Origin: Anaerolineae bacterium
GTDB taxonomy: Bacteria; Chloroflexota; Anaerolineae; Aggregatilineales; Phototrophicaceae
Assembly: GCA_015492875.1 (NCBI GenBank)
Contig: WGEI01000193.1
Location: 1 to 5,383, forward strand
DNA: 5,383 bases
Direction of reading: 5' to 3'
The position numbers and the translations under genes are program-made. Positions within the stretch are counted from its first letter, which is position 1. Every line of letters begins with the position of its first letter. This document shows positions 1 to 5,364 of the stretch, one piece after another. The notes beneath the pieces were generated by a model that was given only the letters and a program-made list of their open reading frames with translations, was not told where the DNA came from and made no database searches.

Positions 1-743
1 GTATAATGACGAACAACCGTTGAACGCCTAATATCGGAAACCCATGTTGTGATAGCCAACTCATCATCTAATAGCGCCGGCTGCAGGTATTCGATACGAT
101 GGCGGCGCGCAACGATGGCAAATCCCGCTTCTTCGACACGCTTCATTGGCCAGCCGAAATGAGTGGCGACTTGTGTGCTGCAATCTTCAATATAGTTGAG
201 ATACACCGCGTTATTCATATGACCCGCCGCGTCAATATCGCGCCACTCAACGCGCTTGTGCAAAGTGTAAGCGCCTACGGGTTGTGGCGGTTGTTGGGGA
301 AATCGCTCTCTAGGCGGCAATTCATCTGGCAAGCCAGCGGGGCTATAGGCTGCTACGATGTCTGGGGGGACAGTCACAGGCTGGAAAGTTTCGGCGTCGA
401 GGAATACCCAATCAGTCCAAGCACGCGCCGCCAGCGCCTCTTGCCCTTGAATGCGAAACTCGTATAAACGGCGCGAACGGACACGGCGAAAATCCCCCAC
501 CCATGTCGTCACTTCCACTGTTTGCCCATAAGTAACCGGGATTAAATACTCAATCTCTGTTTCTCTGGCTAGCCACATCCGCCCCAAAGATTGGTAGCGC
601 GCCTTATCGTAGCCAACCGCCGCCGAAGCATCTAAAGCGGCCTCTTCCATATAGCGCACATAGTTCGCATTGTTGAGGTGGCCATAAGCATCGCATTCAT
701 AATGGCGCACGCGAAAAGTCCGTGTGTGTTTCACTGGTGGCAT
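1..743 (-). CDS. Double-hotdog acyl-CoA/acyl-ACP thioesterase, 3' end missing
   Basis: This frame is open from the ATG at 743 to the left edge (247 codons, no stop), so the C-terminus is missing. The translation holds two tandem 4HBT-type hotdog domains. The first starts near residue 8 with the active-site motif YECDAYGHLNNANYV (residues 15-29, catalytic-type Asp18). The second starts near residue 160 with WRDIDAAGHMNNAVYL (167-182, Asp171). A Pro-rich linker (about 138-156) joins them. Hotdog enzymes of this family hydrolyse the thioester of acyl-CoA or acyl-ACP in the cytoplasm; the substrate here cannot be told. The start is supported by a GGGAG ribosome site (754-750) six bases upstream. 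The gene lies 37 bases behind the TIR gene on the same strand and may be co-transcribed with it. Both halves keep the Asp and His-Asn-Asn residues, whereas many double-hotdog thioesterases keep only one active half. The family call is firm; the specificity is unknown. Confidence 0.85.
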   Translation of the reverse strand, partial: MPPVKHTRTFRVRHYECDAYGHLNNANYVRYMEEAALDASAAVGYDKARYQSLGRMWLARETEIEYLIPVTYGQTVEVTTWVGDFRRVRSRRLYEFRIQGQEALAARAWTDWVFLDAETFQPVTVPPDIVAAYSPAGLPDELPPRERFPQQPPQPVGAYTLHKRVEWRDIDAAGHMNNAVYLNYIEDCSTQVATHFGWPMKRVEEAGFAIVARRHRIEYLQPALLDDELAITTWVSDIRRSTVVRHY

Positions 744-780
744 GTTTTTCTCCCATATTGAACACCCCAATCACAAATCG

Positions 781-1845
781 TTAGGGGTTGGTATCCACCA
801 GCGTATTATACACCCAGCCCTGTGTGCCATTAGATAGCTCAATATGTATCCAGCCGCCGTTGCCAGTATCGCCTAAGAGATAACAAGGCTCTCCACTATC
901 CACCAACGCCACGATGCTATAGCCTGTGCTGGGGCCACTGCGGACGTTAATCAATGCACCATCACTGGCATATAGCACGCACCTTGAAAGCGCGGGGGTA
1001 GGCGTCGTAGTAGCGGTTGGTGTGTGGCTTGATACCCGCGTAATGAGCAAGGTGGGTACTTGGGTTGCAGGCGGTGGCTCAGTCGGCAGTATATTATCCG
1101 CTATAGGTGTGGCAGATAAAACGGTTGGCGCAACTGCTGTACGAGTAGGACGAGGCGTAGCGGTTGGCGGCAAAATGGCGGTAGGGATGCGCAGGGGATT
1201 ATGTACGATCACCTCTTCAAGCTGGTAGGTTGCGGTCAATGTGCCCATAACCCCCGCCTGTACCGTTGCACTCAATTCCTCTTCGGTGATGGGCAGTTGA
1301 AGCGCAATCGCTAGGATAACCAGCGCCAATAATAACGGTGCGAATGTGAAGGCAAGGCGAGACCATTTGATGAGTTGTAAGCGGCTCACGGGGAGCGGCT
1401 TTTGATTTTCTGGAATGCGAGAGGCAGCAATAGTCTTCTCTAATGGCGCGAGGTAATAACCACGACGGCGCAGTTCCGTATGCAACTGGCCAAAAGCGCG
1501 GTCAAATGGTTGGTGATAGAAATCGACATACTGCAAACGCGCCAATTGAAAATGCACTTTTGCTGGTTCAACCAGAATTGGAATCACTAACTTGCCTTGA
1601 TCGATGAAGTATTGCCATTCGTTCTCCACATTTTTAGACGCCATCGCCTCTGGCGTGATGAGGACAAACAATACATTACATTCATCGAGGCCACGCTGAA
1701 TTGCTGTACTCCAATTTTCGCCCGGCGGGATATGCTGAACATCAATCCAAATTAACGCGCCATAATCCGAAAGCCACAGCGCGAACTTACGGGCAAAAAC
1801 TTCGTATTTACGAGCATAGCTGATAAATGCGCGTAGTGTTTCCAA
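781..1845 (-). CDS. TIR-domain membrane protein with Thr/Pro linker and extracytoplasmic SH3b domain
   Basis: From the TTG start at 1845 the protein is 354 residues. Residues 4-125 form a TIR domain, beginning AFISYARKYE, with WIDVQHIPPGENW (33-45), LFVLITPEAMAS (59-70) and KLVIPILVEP (85-94). One transmembrane helix follows at about 164-184, preceded by KWSR, which favours a cytoplasmic TIR and an outside C-terminus. Residues 220-286 are rich in Thr, Pro and Ala, a typical wall-spanning linker. Residues 288-351 are a bacterial SH3b domain (ALINVRSGPSTGYSIV, then GGWIHIE and GWVYN), a fold often binding cell wall. Cys289 and Cys321 could form a disulfide. Bacterial TIR domains often degrade NAD or make cyclic ADP-ribose signals, but the catalytic Glu is not clearly placed here. 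The open frame extends back to a GTG at 1950. TTG is preferred because the TIR fold begins right after it, GGAG (1855-1852) sits six bases upstream, and the extra stretch carries a terminator and AT-rich promoter-like DNA. A signalling or defence role is inferred. Confidence 0.82.
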   Translation of the reverse strand: METLRAFISYARKYEVFARKFALWLSDYGALIWIDVQHIPPGENWSTAIQRGLDECNVLFVLITPEAMASKNVENEWQYFIDQGKLVIPILVEPAKVHFQLARLQYVDFYHQPFDRAFGQLHTELRRRGYYLAPLEKTIAASRIPENQKPLPVSRLQLIKWSRLAFTFAPLLLALVILAIALQLPITEEELSATVQAGVMGTLTATYQLEEVIVHNPLRIPTAILPPTATPRPTRTAVAPTVLSATPIADNILPTEPPPATQVPTLLITRVSSHTPTATTTPTPALSRCVLYASDGALINVRSGPSTGYSIVALVDSGEPCYLLGDTGNGGWIHIELSNGTQGWVYNTLVDTNP

Positions 1846-1851
1846 GTCATG

Positions 1852-1855
1852 CTCC
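1852..1855 (-). promoter_or_regulatory. Ribosome binding site that decides a TTG start for the TIR gene
   Basis: GGAG on the minus strand is followed by six bases and then the TTG at 1845-1843. No in-frame ATG exists between the upstream GTG (1950) and the TIR fold. The GTG has only a GGGGA about 12 bases upstream of it, poorer spacing than here. Confidence 0.55.
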
Positions 1856-1860
1856 AGTAA

Positions 1861-1914
1861 ATATCGTAATAAAATAAGGACGCTTATAACTATTTTATAA
1901 CCATTTATGGCTAG
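1861..1914 (-). promoter_or_regulatory. AT-rich promoter-like region of the TIR gene
   Basis: The 60 bases 1861-1920 contain only 14 G or C (23%), far below the neighbouring genes. On the minus strand they hold several -10-like hexamers, such as TATAAA (1899-1894), TATAAG (1888-1883) and TACGAT (1868-1863). No convincing -35 box is spaced from any of them, so the exact promoter cannot be assigned. The position between an upstream terminator and the TIR ribosome site supports a promoter role. Confidence 0.35.
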
Positions 1915-1942
1915 AAAAATAAAAGAGTGGCGCGAGGCCACT
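1915..1942 (-). terminator. Probable intrinsic terminator of the CoA-binding gene
   Basis: On the minus strand AGTGGC, a five-base loop and GCCACT form a six-base-pair stem (1942-1926). It is followed by C, TTTT, A, TTTTT (1925-1915). This lies about 30 bases past the stop codon of the CoA-binding gene, the right place and orientation for a Rho-independent terminator. The stem is short and the T tract is interrupted once, so efficiency may be moderate. It falls inside the longer open frame of the TIR gene, which argues that the longer frame is not translated. Confidence 0.6.
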
Positions 1943-1972
1943 TTCGTCACTAGTACATTAGTCCCCTAAGCG

Positions 1973-2386
1973 TTATAGCAAGCGCATATGCTCTACTTTG
2001 ATACAGCGATTCATCACGACAGTTAAACCTGCTTCAGTCGCCTTTTGCGCTGCCGCTTCATCCACGACGCCCAATTGCGCCCATATAGCGCGCGCGTTGG
2101 CGGCGATGGCATCTTCAACAATATCCATCAAATGCTCTGAGCGGCGGAACACATTCACAATGTCCACTTGCGTAGGTATCGCCTGTACAGAAGGGTAAAC
2201 CTGCTCGCCATCAATCGTTTGCACTTTGGGGTTTACAGGATACGCTCGGTAACCCTGTCGCCGTAAGTATTGGGCTATTTGATAGCTAGTGCGGTGGGGT
2301 TTATCGCTATGGCCAACGACGGCAATGGTGCGGGCACTTTGAAGTAACTGACGCATCACCTCTTCATCGGCGAGAACAACGCTCAT
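1973..2386 (-). CDS. CoA-binding domain protein, YccU type
   Basis: This 137-residue protein is a single CoA_binding (Rossmann-like) domain, the usual size for the stand-alone YccU family. Diagnostic segments are IAVVGHSDKPHRTSY (residues 21-35), which carries the nucleotide-binding loop, YPVNP (49-53), VDIVNVFRR (74-82), IWAQLGVVDE (101-110) and VVMNRCIKVEH (123-133) with Cys128. The fold is shared with the N-terminal domain of succinyl-CoA synthetase alpha subunit, but the catalytic ligase part is absent. The in vivo role of the family is not settled; CoA binding and perhaps protein CoAlation or a regulatory function are possible. The ATG at 2386 has a good AGGAG (2397-2393) six bases upstream. 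It is transcribed divergently from the DUF71 gene and followed by a probable terminator, so it looks like a single-gene transcript. Confidence 0.9.
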   Translation of the reverse strand: MSVVLADEEVMRQLLQSARTIAVVGHSDKPHRTSYQIAQYLRRQGYRAYPVNPKVQTIDGEQVYPSVQAIPTQVDIVNVFRRSEHLMDIVEDAIAANARAIWAQLGVVDEAAAQKATEAGLTVVMNRCIKVEHMRLL

Positions 2387-2433
2387 GGTTCGCTCCTATC
2401 GTTTATGGGAATAGCTCTCTATTGAGACGATGA

Positions 2434-2462
2434 TTATCTCTCGGTCTCTTACCTGCTATAAT
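2434..2462 (+). promoter_or_regulatory. Extended -10 promoter for the DUF71 cluster
   Basis: A perfect TATAAT lies at 2457-2462, with TG one base before it (2454-2455), the extended -10 form. The -35 position 17 bases upstream (2434-2439, TTATCT) is weak, as is usual when the extended -10 is present. Transcription would start near 2468-2470, giving a leader of only about 20 bases. That leaves no room for a cobalamin riboswitch and rules out the in-frame ATG at 2430 as a start on this transcript. Confidence 0.6.
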
Positions 2463-2479
2463 GCGGGTAGATTTGAGAA

Positions 2480-2485
2480 AGGGGG
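2480..2485 (+). promoter_or_regulatory. Ribosome binding site deciding the DUF71 start
   Basis: AGGGGG ends four bases before the ATG at 2490. It marks this ATG, rather than the in-frame ATG at 2430, as the start; the latter precedes the promoter -10 box. Confidence 0.55.
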
Positions 2486-2489
2486 CAAC

Positions 2490-3161
2490 ATGACCAAACC
2501 GATTATCCTCTCATGGAGCGGCGGCAAAGATAGCACAATGTCGCTCTATACCTTGAAGCAATCTCCAGAATACGAAGTCGTTGGCCTTTTGACCACCATC
2601 ACATCGGCCTATGACCGCATCAGTATGCACGGGGTACGGCGAACTTTGCTTGAGGCACAAGCAAATGCGCTAGGGCTGCCCGTTTACACCGTAGAACTCT
2701 CCCAAAAGCCATCTAACGAAGAATATGAGGCGAAAATGGCGACGATGTTACAGACATTCCGCCAACAGGGGATTGATACTGTGGCATTTGGCGATATTTT
2801 CCTAGAAGACCTGAAGGCCTATCGTATGCAAAAGATGGAAGAGGCGGGGATGACGGCTATTTTCCCGATATGGGGCCGGCTGAGCGCGGCGCTAGTGCGT
2901 GAATTTATCGGGCTGGGCTTCCGTGCGGTGATTACTTGTGTAGATAGCCAGCAGTTGGATGTATCTTTTGCGGGGCGGATGATTGACGAAAACCTACTTG
3001 CAGATTTGCCGCCACAGGTTGACCCTTGCGGTGAAAATGGCGAGTTTCATTCGTTCGTTTTCGATGGTCCATTATTTGCAACGCCGCTTAATGTGGAAAC
3101 AGGGGAGCACGTTTTAAGAGATGAGCGATTCATGTATTGCGACGTTTTGCCGCAGGGCTAA
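2490..3161 (+). CDS. DUF71/Dph6-like ATP-binding protein (adenine nucleotide alpha-hydrolase fold)
   Basis: This 223-residue cytoplasmic protein belongs to the DUF71/COG2102 family of the PP-loop ATP pyrophosphatase superfamily. It shows the PP-loop SGGKDS (residues 10-15), GDIFLEDLKAYR (101-112), FPIWGR (125-130) and the family hallmark DPCGENGEFHSFVFDGP (178-194). Eukaryotic and archaeal members (Dph6) use ATP and ammonia to amidate diphthine on elongation factor 2. Bacteria lack diphthamide, so a different substrate is expected. Published comparative genomics of this family predicted that a bacterial subgroup acts in B12 salvage, and the BtuF-like gene two places downstream agrees with that. 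The chemistry is probably ATP-dependent amide or adenylate formation; the exact substrate is unknown. The ATG at 2490 is chosen because the family N-terminus and a ribosome site fit it. The open frame reaches back to an ATG at 2430, which would place 20 unconserved residues across the promoter. It is probably the first gene of an operon. Confidence 0.88.
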   Translation: MTKPIILSWSGGKDSTMSLYTLKQSPEYEVVGLLTTITSAYDRISMHGVRRTLLEAQANALGLPVYTVELSQKPSNEEYEAKMATMLQTFRQQGIDTVAFGDIFLEDLKAYRMQKMEEAGMTAIFPIWGRLSAALVREFIGLGFRAVITCVDSQQLDVSFAGRMIDENLLADLPPQVDPCGENGEFHSFVFDGPLFATPLNVETGEHVLRDERFMYCDVLPQG

Positions 3162-3199
3162 CCCTTGTCGAGCATGAAGGCATTGCTTAAACTGACGCC

Positions 3200-3433
3200 A
3201 TGAATGACGCGCAAAACACCACACCCAACCGCAAGTGCCCGCGTTGTGGCGCACTATTCACTTGCCATATAGCTGCAGGTCATGAATCGTGCTGGTGTTT
3301 TGATTTGCCGAAAACAGTTCCTTTAAGTGGGGCTAATTTCCCTGATGAGCCTCGCTACGAAGGCTGCTTATGCCCCAACTGTTTGCGCCAATGGCTCATT
3401 ATCCAACAGCAAAATATAGCACCTGAAGATTAA
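3200..3433 (+). CDS. Cysteine-rich CWC family protein
   Basis: This 77-residue protein matches the small Cys_rich_CWC family. Eight cysteines occur in the order C13-x2-C16, C22, C31-W32-C33, C56-x-C58-x2-C61, with the AAGHESCWC segment (residues 25-33) that gives the family its name and a CLCPNCLRQW end (56-65). The CPRCG and CPNC pairs look like zinc-ribbon knuckles, so binding of Zn or another metal is likely. No enzyme activity is known to me. It has no signal peptide or membrane segment. The gene begins 38 bases after the DUF71 gene and ends three bases before the BtuF-like gene, so it is very probably co-transcribed and functionally linked. Its own ribosome site is weak. A nine-codon reading frame (3174-3203) ends in a TGA overlapping this ATG, which may allow translational coupling. 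Confidence 0.85.
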   Translation: MNDAQNTTPNRKCPRCGALFTCHIAAGHESCWCFDLPKTVPLSGANFPDEPRYEGCLCPNCLRQWLIIQQQNIAPED

Positions 3434-3436
3434 ACA

Positions 3437-4363
3437 ATGGCTGAAAAACCGAGAATTGTATCGCTTTTACCCAGTAGTACCGAAATTGTGTGCGCGTTGG
3501 GCTTTGCCGATGCGCTTGTTGGGCGTTCTCATGAATGTGATTACCCCGCTGGCGTGGAAAACCTGCCACCATTAACCGCGCCCAAATTCAATCCTGATGG
3601 GCGCAGCTATGAAATTGACCAGCGGGTCAAAGCCGTCTTGCAGGAGTCATTAGCCGTTTATCGTGTTGATGCCAACTTGTTAAAAACCTTACAGCCGAAC
3701 ATTATTGTCACCCAATCCCAATGCGATGTTTGCGCGGTGAACTTTGATGAAGTGCAGCGCGTTTGTGAGCAATATCTAGATACGGATGCGCACATTATCG
3801 CCTTAGAACCCAATTCGCTGGCGGATGTATTCGCGGATATTCAGCGGGTTGCCGACGCACTAGGTGTAACAGAACGCGGGCGGCAACTCATCAATGAATT
3901 GCAAAGGCGTATGGAGGCAATCGCGGCAAAAGCGCAAACCCTGCCCAAGCCGCGCGTCGCCACAATTGAGTGGATAGACCCATTGATGGCCGCAGGCAAC
4001 TGGGTGCCGACATTGGTTGAAATGGCTGGTGGCGAGAACCTATTTGGCACAGCGGGCGAACATTCACCATGGATGGCATGGGATGCGATAGTAGCCGCTG
4101 ACCCAGATGTGCTAGTGGTGATGCCTTGCGGGTTTGATATTGACCGCTCTTGCATGGAAATGGATGTTTTAACCGCCCGCCCAGAATGGCAATCGTTGAA
4201 AGCCGTGCAAAGCGGACGCGTATATATTACCGACGGCAACCAATATTTTAACCGCCCTGGCCCTCGTTTAGTGGAATCACTGGAAATTTTGGCAGAAATT
4301 CTTCATCCAGAACATTTTCACTTCGGGCATAAGGGCATAGGATGGGTGACATTTTCGGGTTAA
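3437..4363 (+). CDS. BtuF-like cobalamin-binding protein lacking a signal peptide
   Basis: This 308-residue protein has the TroA/BtuF-type helical-backbone substrate-binding fold. The N-lobe begins RIVSLLPSSTEIVCALG (residues 6-22) and contains VGRSHECDYP (28-37) and VTQSQCDVCAV (91-101), features of the cytosolic branch annotated as cobalamin-binding protein. The C-lobe includes IEWIDPLMAAGNWVPTLVEMAGG (in 177-199), SPWMAWDAIVAADPDVLVV (210-228) and YFNRPGPRLVESLEIL (270-285). Classical BtuF is periplasmic and hands vitamin B12 to the BtuCD transporter. Here no signal peptide or lipobox exists, and none can be added, because an in-frame TAA lies two codons before the ATG. A cytoplasmic corrinoid-binding role is therefore inferred. 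No btuC or btuD gene is next to it within the window. It is the last gene of the DUF71-CWC cluster, three bases after the CWC stop. The cysteine-rich QCDVC could add a metal contact. The ligand is not proven. Confidence 0.85.
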   Translation: MAEKPRIVSLLPSSTEIVCALGFADALVGRSHECDYPAGVENLPPLTAPKFNPDGRSYEIDQRVKAVLQESLAVYRVDANLLKTLQPNIIVTQSQCDVCAVNFDEVQRVCEQYLDTDAHIIALEPNSLADVFADIQRVADALGVTERGRQLINELQRRMEAIAAKAQTLPKPRVATIEWIDPLMAAGNWVPTLVEMAGGENLFGTAGEHSPWMAWDAIVAADPDVLVVMPCGFDIDRSCMEMDVLTARPEWQSLKAVQSGRVYITDGNQYFNRPGPRLVESLEILAEILHPEHFHFGHKGIGWVTFSG

Positions 4364-4408
4364 ACTAAGACGTTGTTCAAAGGATGCTTTGTAGATTATC
4401 GCATGATG

Positions 4409-4428
4409 AGGGCGCTTCAATGCGCCTT
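4409..4428 (+). other. Small hairpin in the gap after the BtuF-like gene
   Basis: GGCGC (4411-4415), a six-base loop and GCGCC (4422-4426) form a stem that extends by one G-T and one A-T pair. Only a short TTCT follows, so it is a poor intrinsic terminator. It may be a weak terminator or leader structure between the BtuF-like gene and the epimerase. The rest of the 100-base gap (4364-4463) shows nothing clear. Confidence 0.3.
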
Positions 4429-4463
4429 CTGTGTGCGTGGAGTAAGTACACGGAGATAAAGAC

Positions 4464-5364
4464 GTGACCGAACAAGAGAGCAAAACCTATCTCATCACCG
4501 GCGGCGCCGGCTTTTTGGGCATTAACTTCGTCCGCTATTTGTTAGAGCGCGGGCATCGCGTTGTGTCATTGGATATTGCCGAGTTCAATTATCCTGAGCG
4601 CAACCAAATTACGGAGATACGTGGCGATATTCGTGACCGCACCAAAGTTGACGAAGCGATGCAAGGCGTGGATATTGTCGTGCATACTGCCGCTGCCCTA
4701 CCGCTCTATAGCCCAGAAGACATTTGGACAACAGATGTTGAGGGTACGCGCAATATCATGGACTCTGCGCTAGAGCATGGCGTAGAGCGCGCCATTATGA
4801 TTTCTTCAACAGCGGTCTATGGTGTACCAGACCATCACCCAATTTATGAAGATGACCAACTCGTTGGCGTTGGGGCTTATGGCGAGGCGAAAATCGAGGC
4901 CGAAAAAGTCTGCCTAGAATACCGGGGAAAAGGCCTATGTGTGCCGATTATCCGCCCCAAATCCTTCATTGGGCCAGAGCGTTTAGGCGTCTTCGCCCTG
5001 CTCTATGACTGGGCATATACTGGCCATAGCTTCCCCGTGCTCGGCAATGGCAATAACCGCTACCAGCTGCTGGACGTGGAAGACCTTTGCGAGGCGATTT
5101 ATCTCTGCGCGACATTAGAGCGCGATGTCGTTAACGACATTTTCAACATTGGCGCGAAAGAATTCAGCACAATCCGCGAGGACTATCAGGCCGTACTCGA
5201 TTACGCTGGGCATGGGAAGAAAATCCGCCCCATCCCTGCTGCGCCGGCCATCTTCATCTTGCGCATTTTAGAAGCATTACGGTTGTCGCCACTGTATAAG
5301 TGGGTATATGACACGGCTGGCAAAGAATCGTTTGTATCCATTGAAAAAGCGGAGCGTGTTCTGG
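4464..5364 (+). CDS. NAD-dependent epimerase/dehydratase (extended SDR family), 3' end missing
   Basis: The frame starts at a GTG (4464) with GGAG (4452-4455) eight bases upstream and stays open to the end of the window. The N-terminus has the Rossmann nucleotide loop TGGAGFLG (residues 12-19), and SLDIAE (35-40) ends the second strand. HTAAALP (74-80), ISSTAVYG (113-120) and the catalytic YGEAK (139-143, Tyr139 and Lys143) follow, then IIRPKSFIGPERLG (162-175). NGNNRYQLLDVEDLCEAI (195-212) is the usual substrate-domain segment. This is the extended SDR family, which acts on nucleotide sugars, sterol-like or related substrates in the cytoplasm; the substrate cannot be read from this sequence. 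About 300 residues are genuine. The last codons (V-S-Y-T-H) are encoded by adapter sequence, not by the gene. The conserved context KAERVL usually continues with Gly, matching the lone G at 5364. It is separated by 100 bases from the B12-like cluster and need not be part of it. Confidence 0.87.

Noticed and set aside
99..467. Open frame of 122 codons on the plus strand
   Set aside because: It lies antisense inside the double-hotdog thioesterase, which has clear family motifs; its translation shows no recognisable domain.
1010..1167. Eleven-base direct repeat GTAGCGGTTGG at 1010-1020 and 1157-1167
   Set aside because: Both copies encode the Thr/Pro/Ala linker; repetition is expected from the amino-acid composition and does not suggest a mobile or regulatory repeat.
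926..1228. Open frame of 100 codons on the plus strand
   Set aside because: It is the complement of the low-complexity Thr/Pro linker and SH3b coding region; its Val/Gly-rich translation is a by-product of that composition.
2424..2448. Inverted pair GAGAC (2424-2428) and GTCTC (2444-2448) near the divergent promoters
   Set aside because: Arms of five bases with a 15-base spacer are too short to claim an operator without comparison to relatives.
2387..2489. Cobalamin riboswitch upstream of the DUF71 cluster
   Set aside because: The gap is only about 100 bases, holds a promoter in its middle, and no B12-box-like segment is visible.
3154..3165. Small hairpin AGGG-CTAA-CCCT over the DUF71 stop codon
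   Set aside because: A four-base-pair stem with no T tract is expected by chance and would not terminate transcription.
3841..4239. Open frames on the minus strand within the BtuF-like gene (also 3891-4079)
   Set aside because: They are antisense to a well-supported gene and have no family features or ribosome sites of note.
4373..4399. Possible promoter for the epimerase (TTGTTC and GATTAT)
   Set aside because: The spacing is 15 bases and the -10 match is poor; not strong enough to report as a promoter.
4561..4773. Open frame of 70 codons in another plus-strand frame
   Set aside because: It overlaps fully the epimerase frame, which carries the Rossmann and YxxxK motifs.
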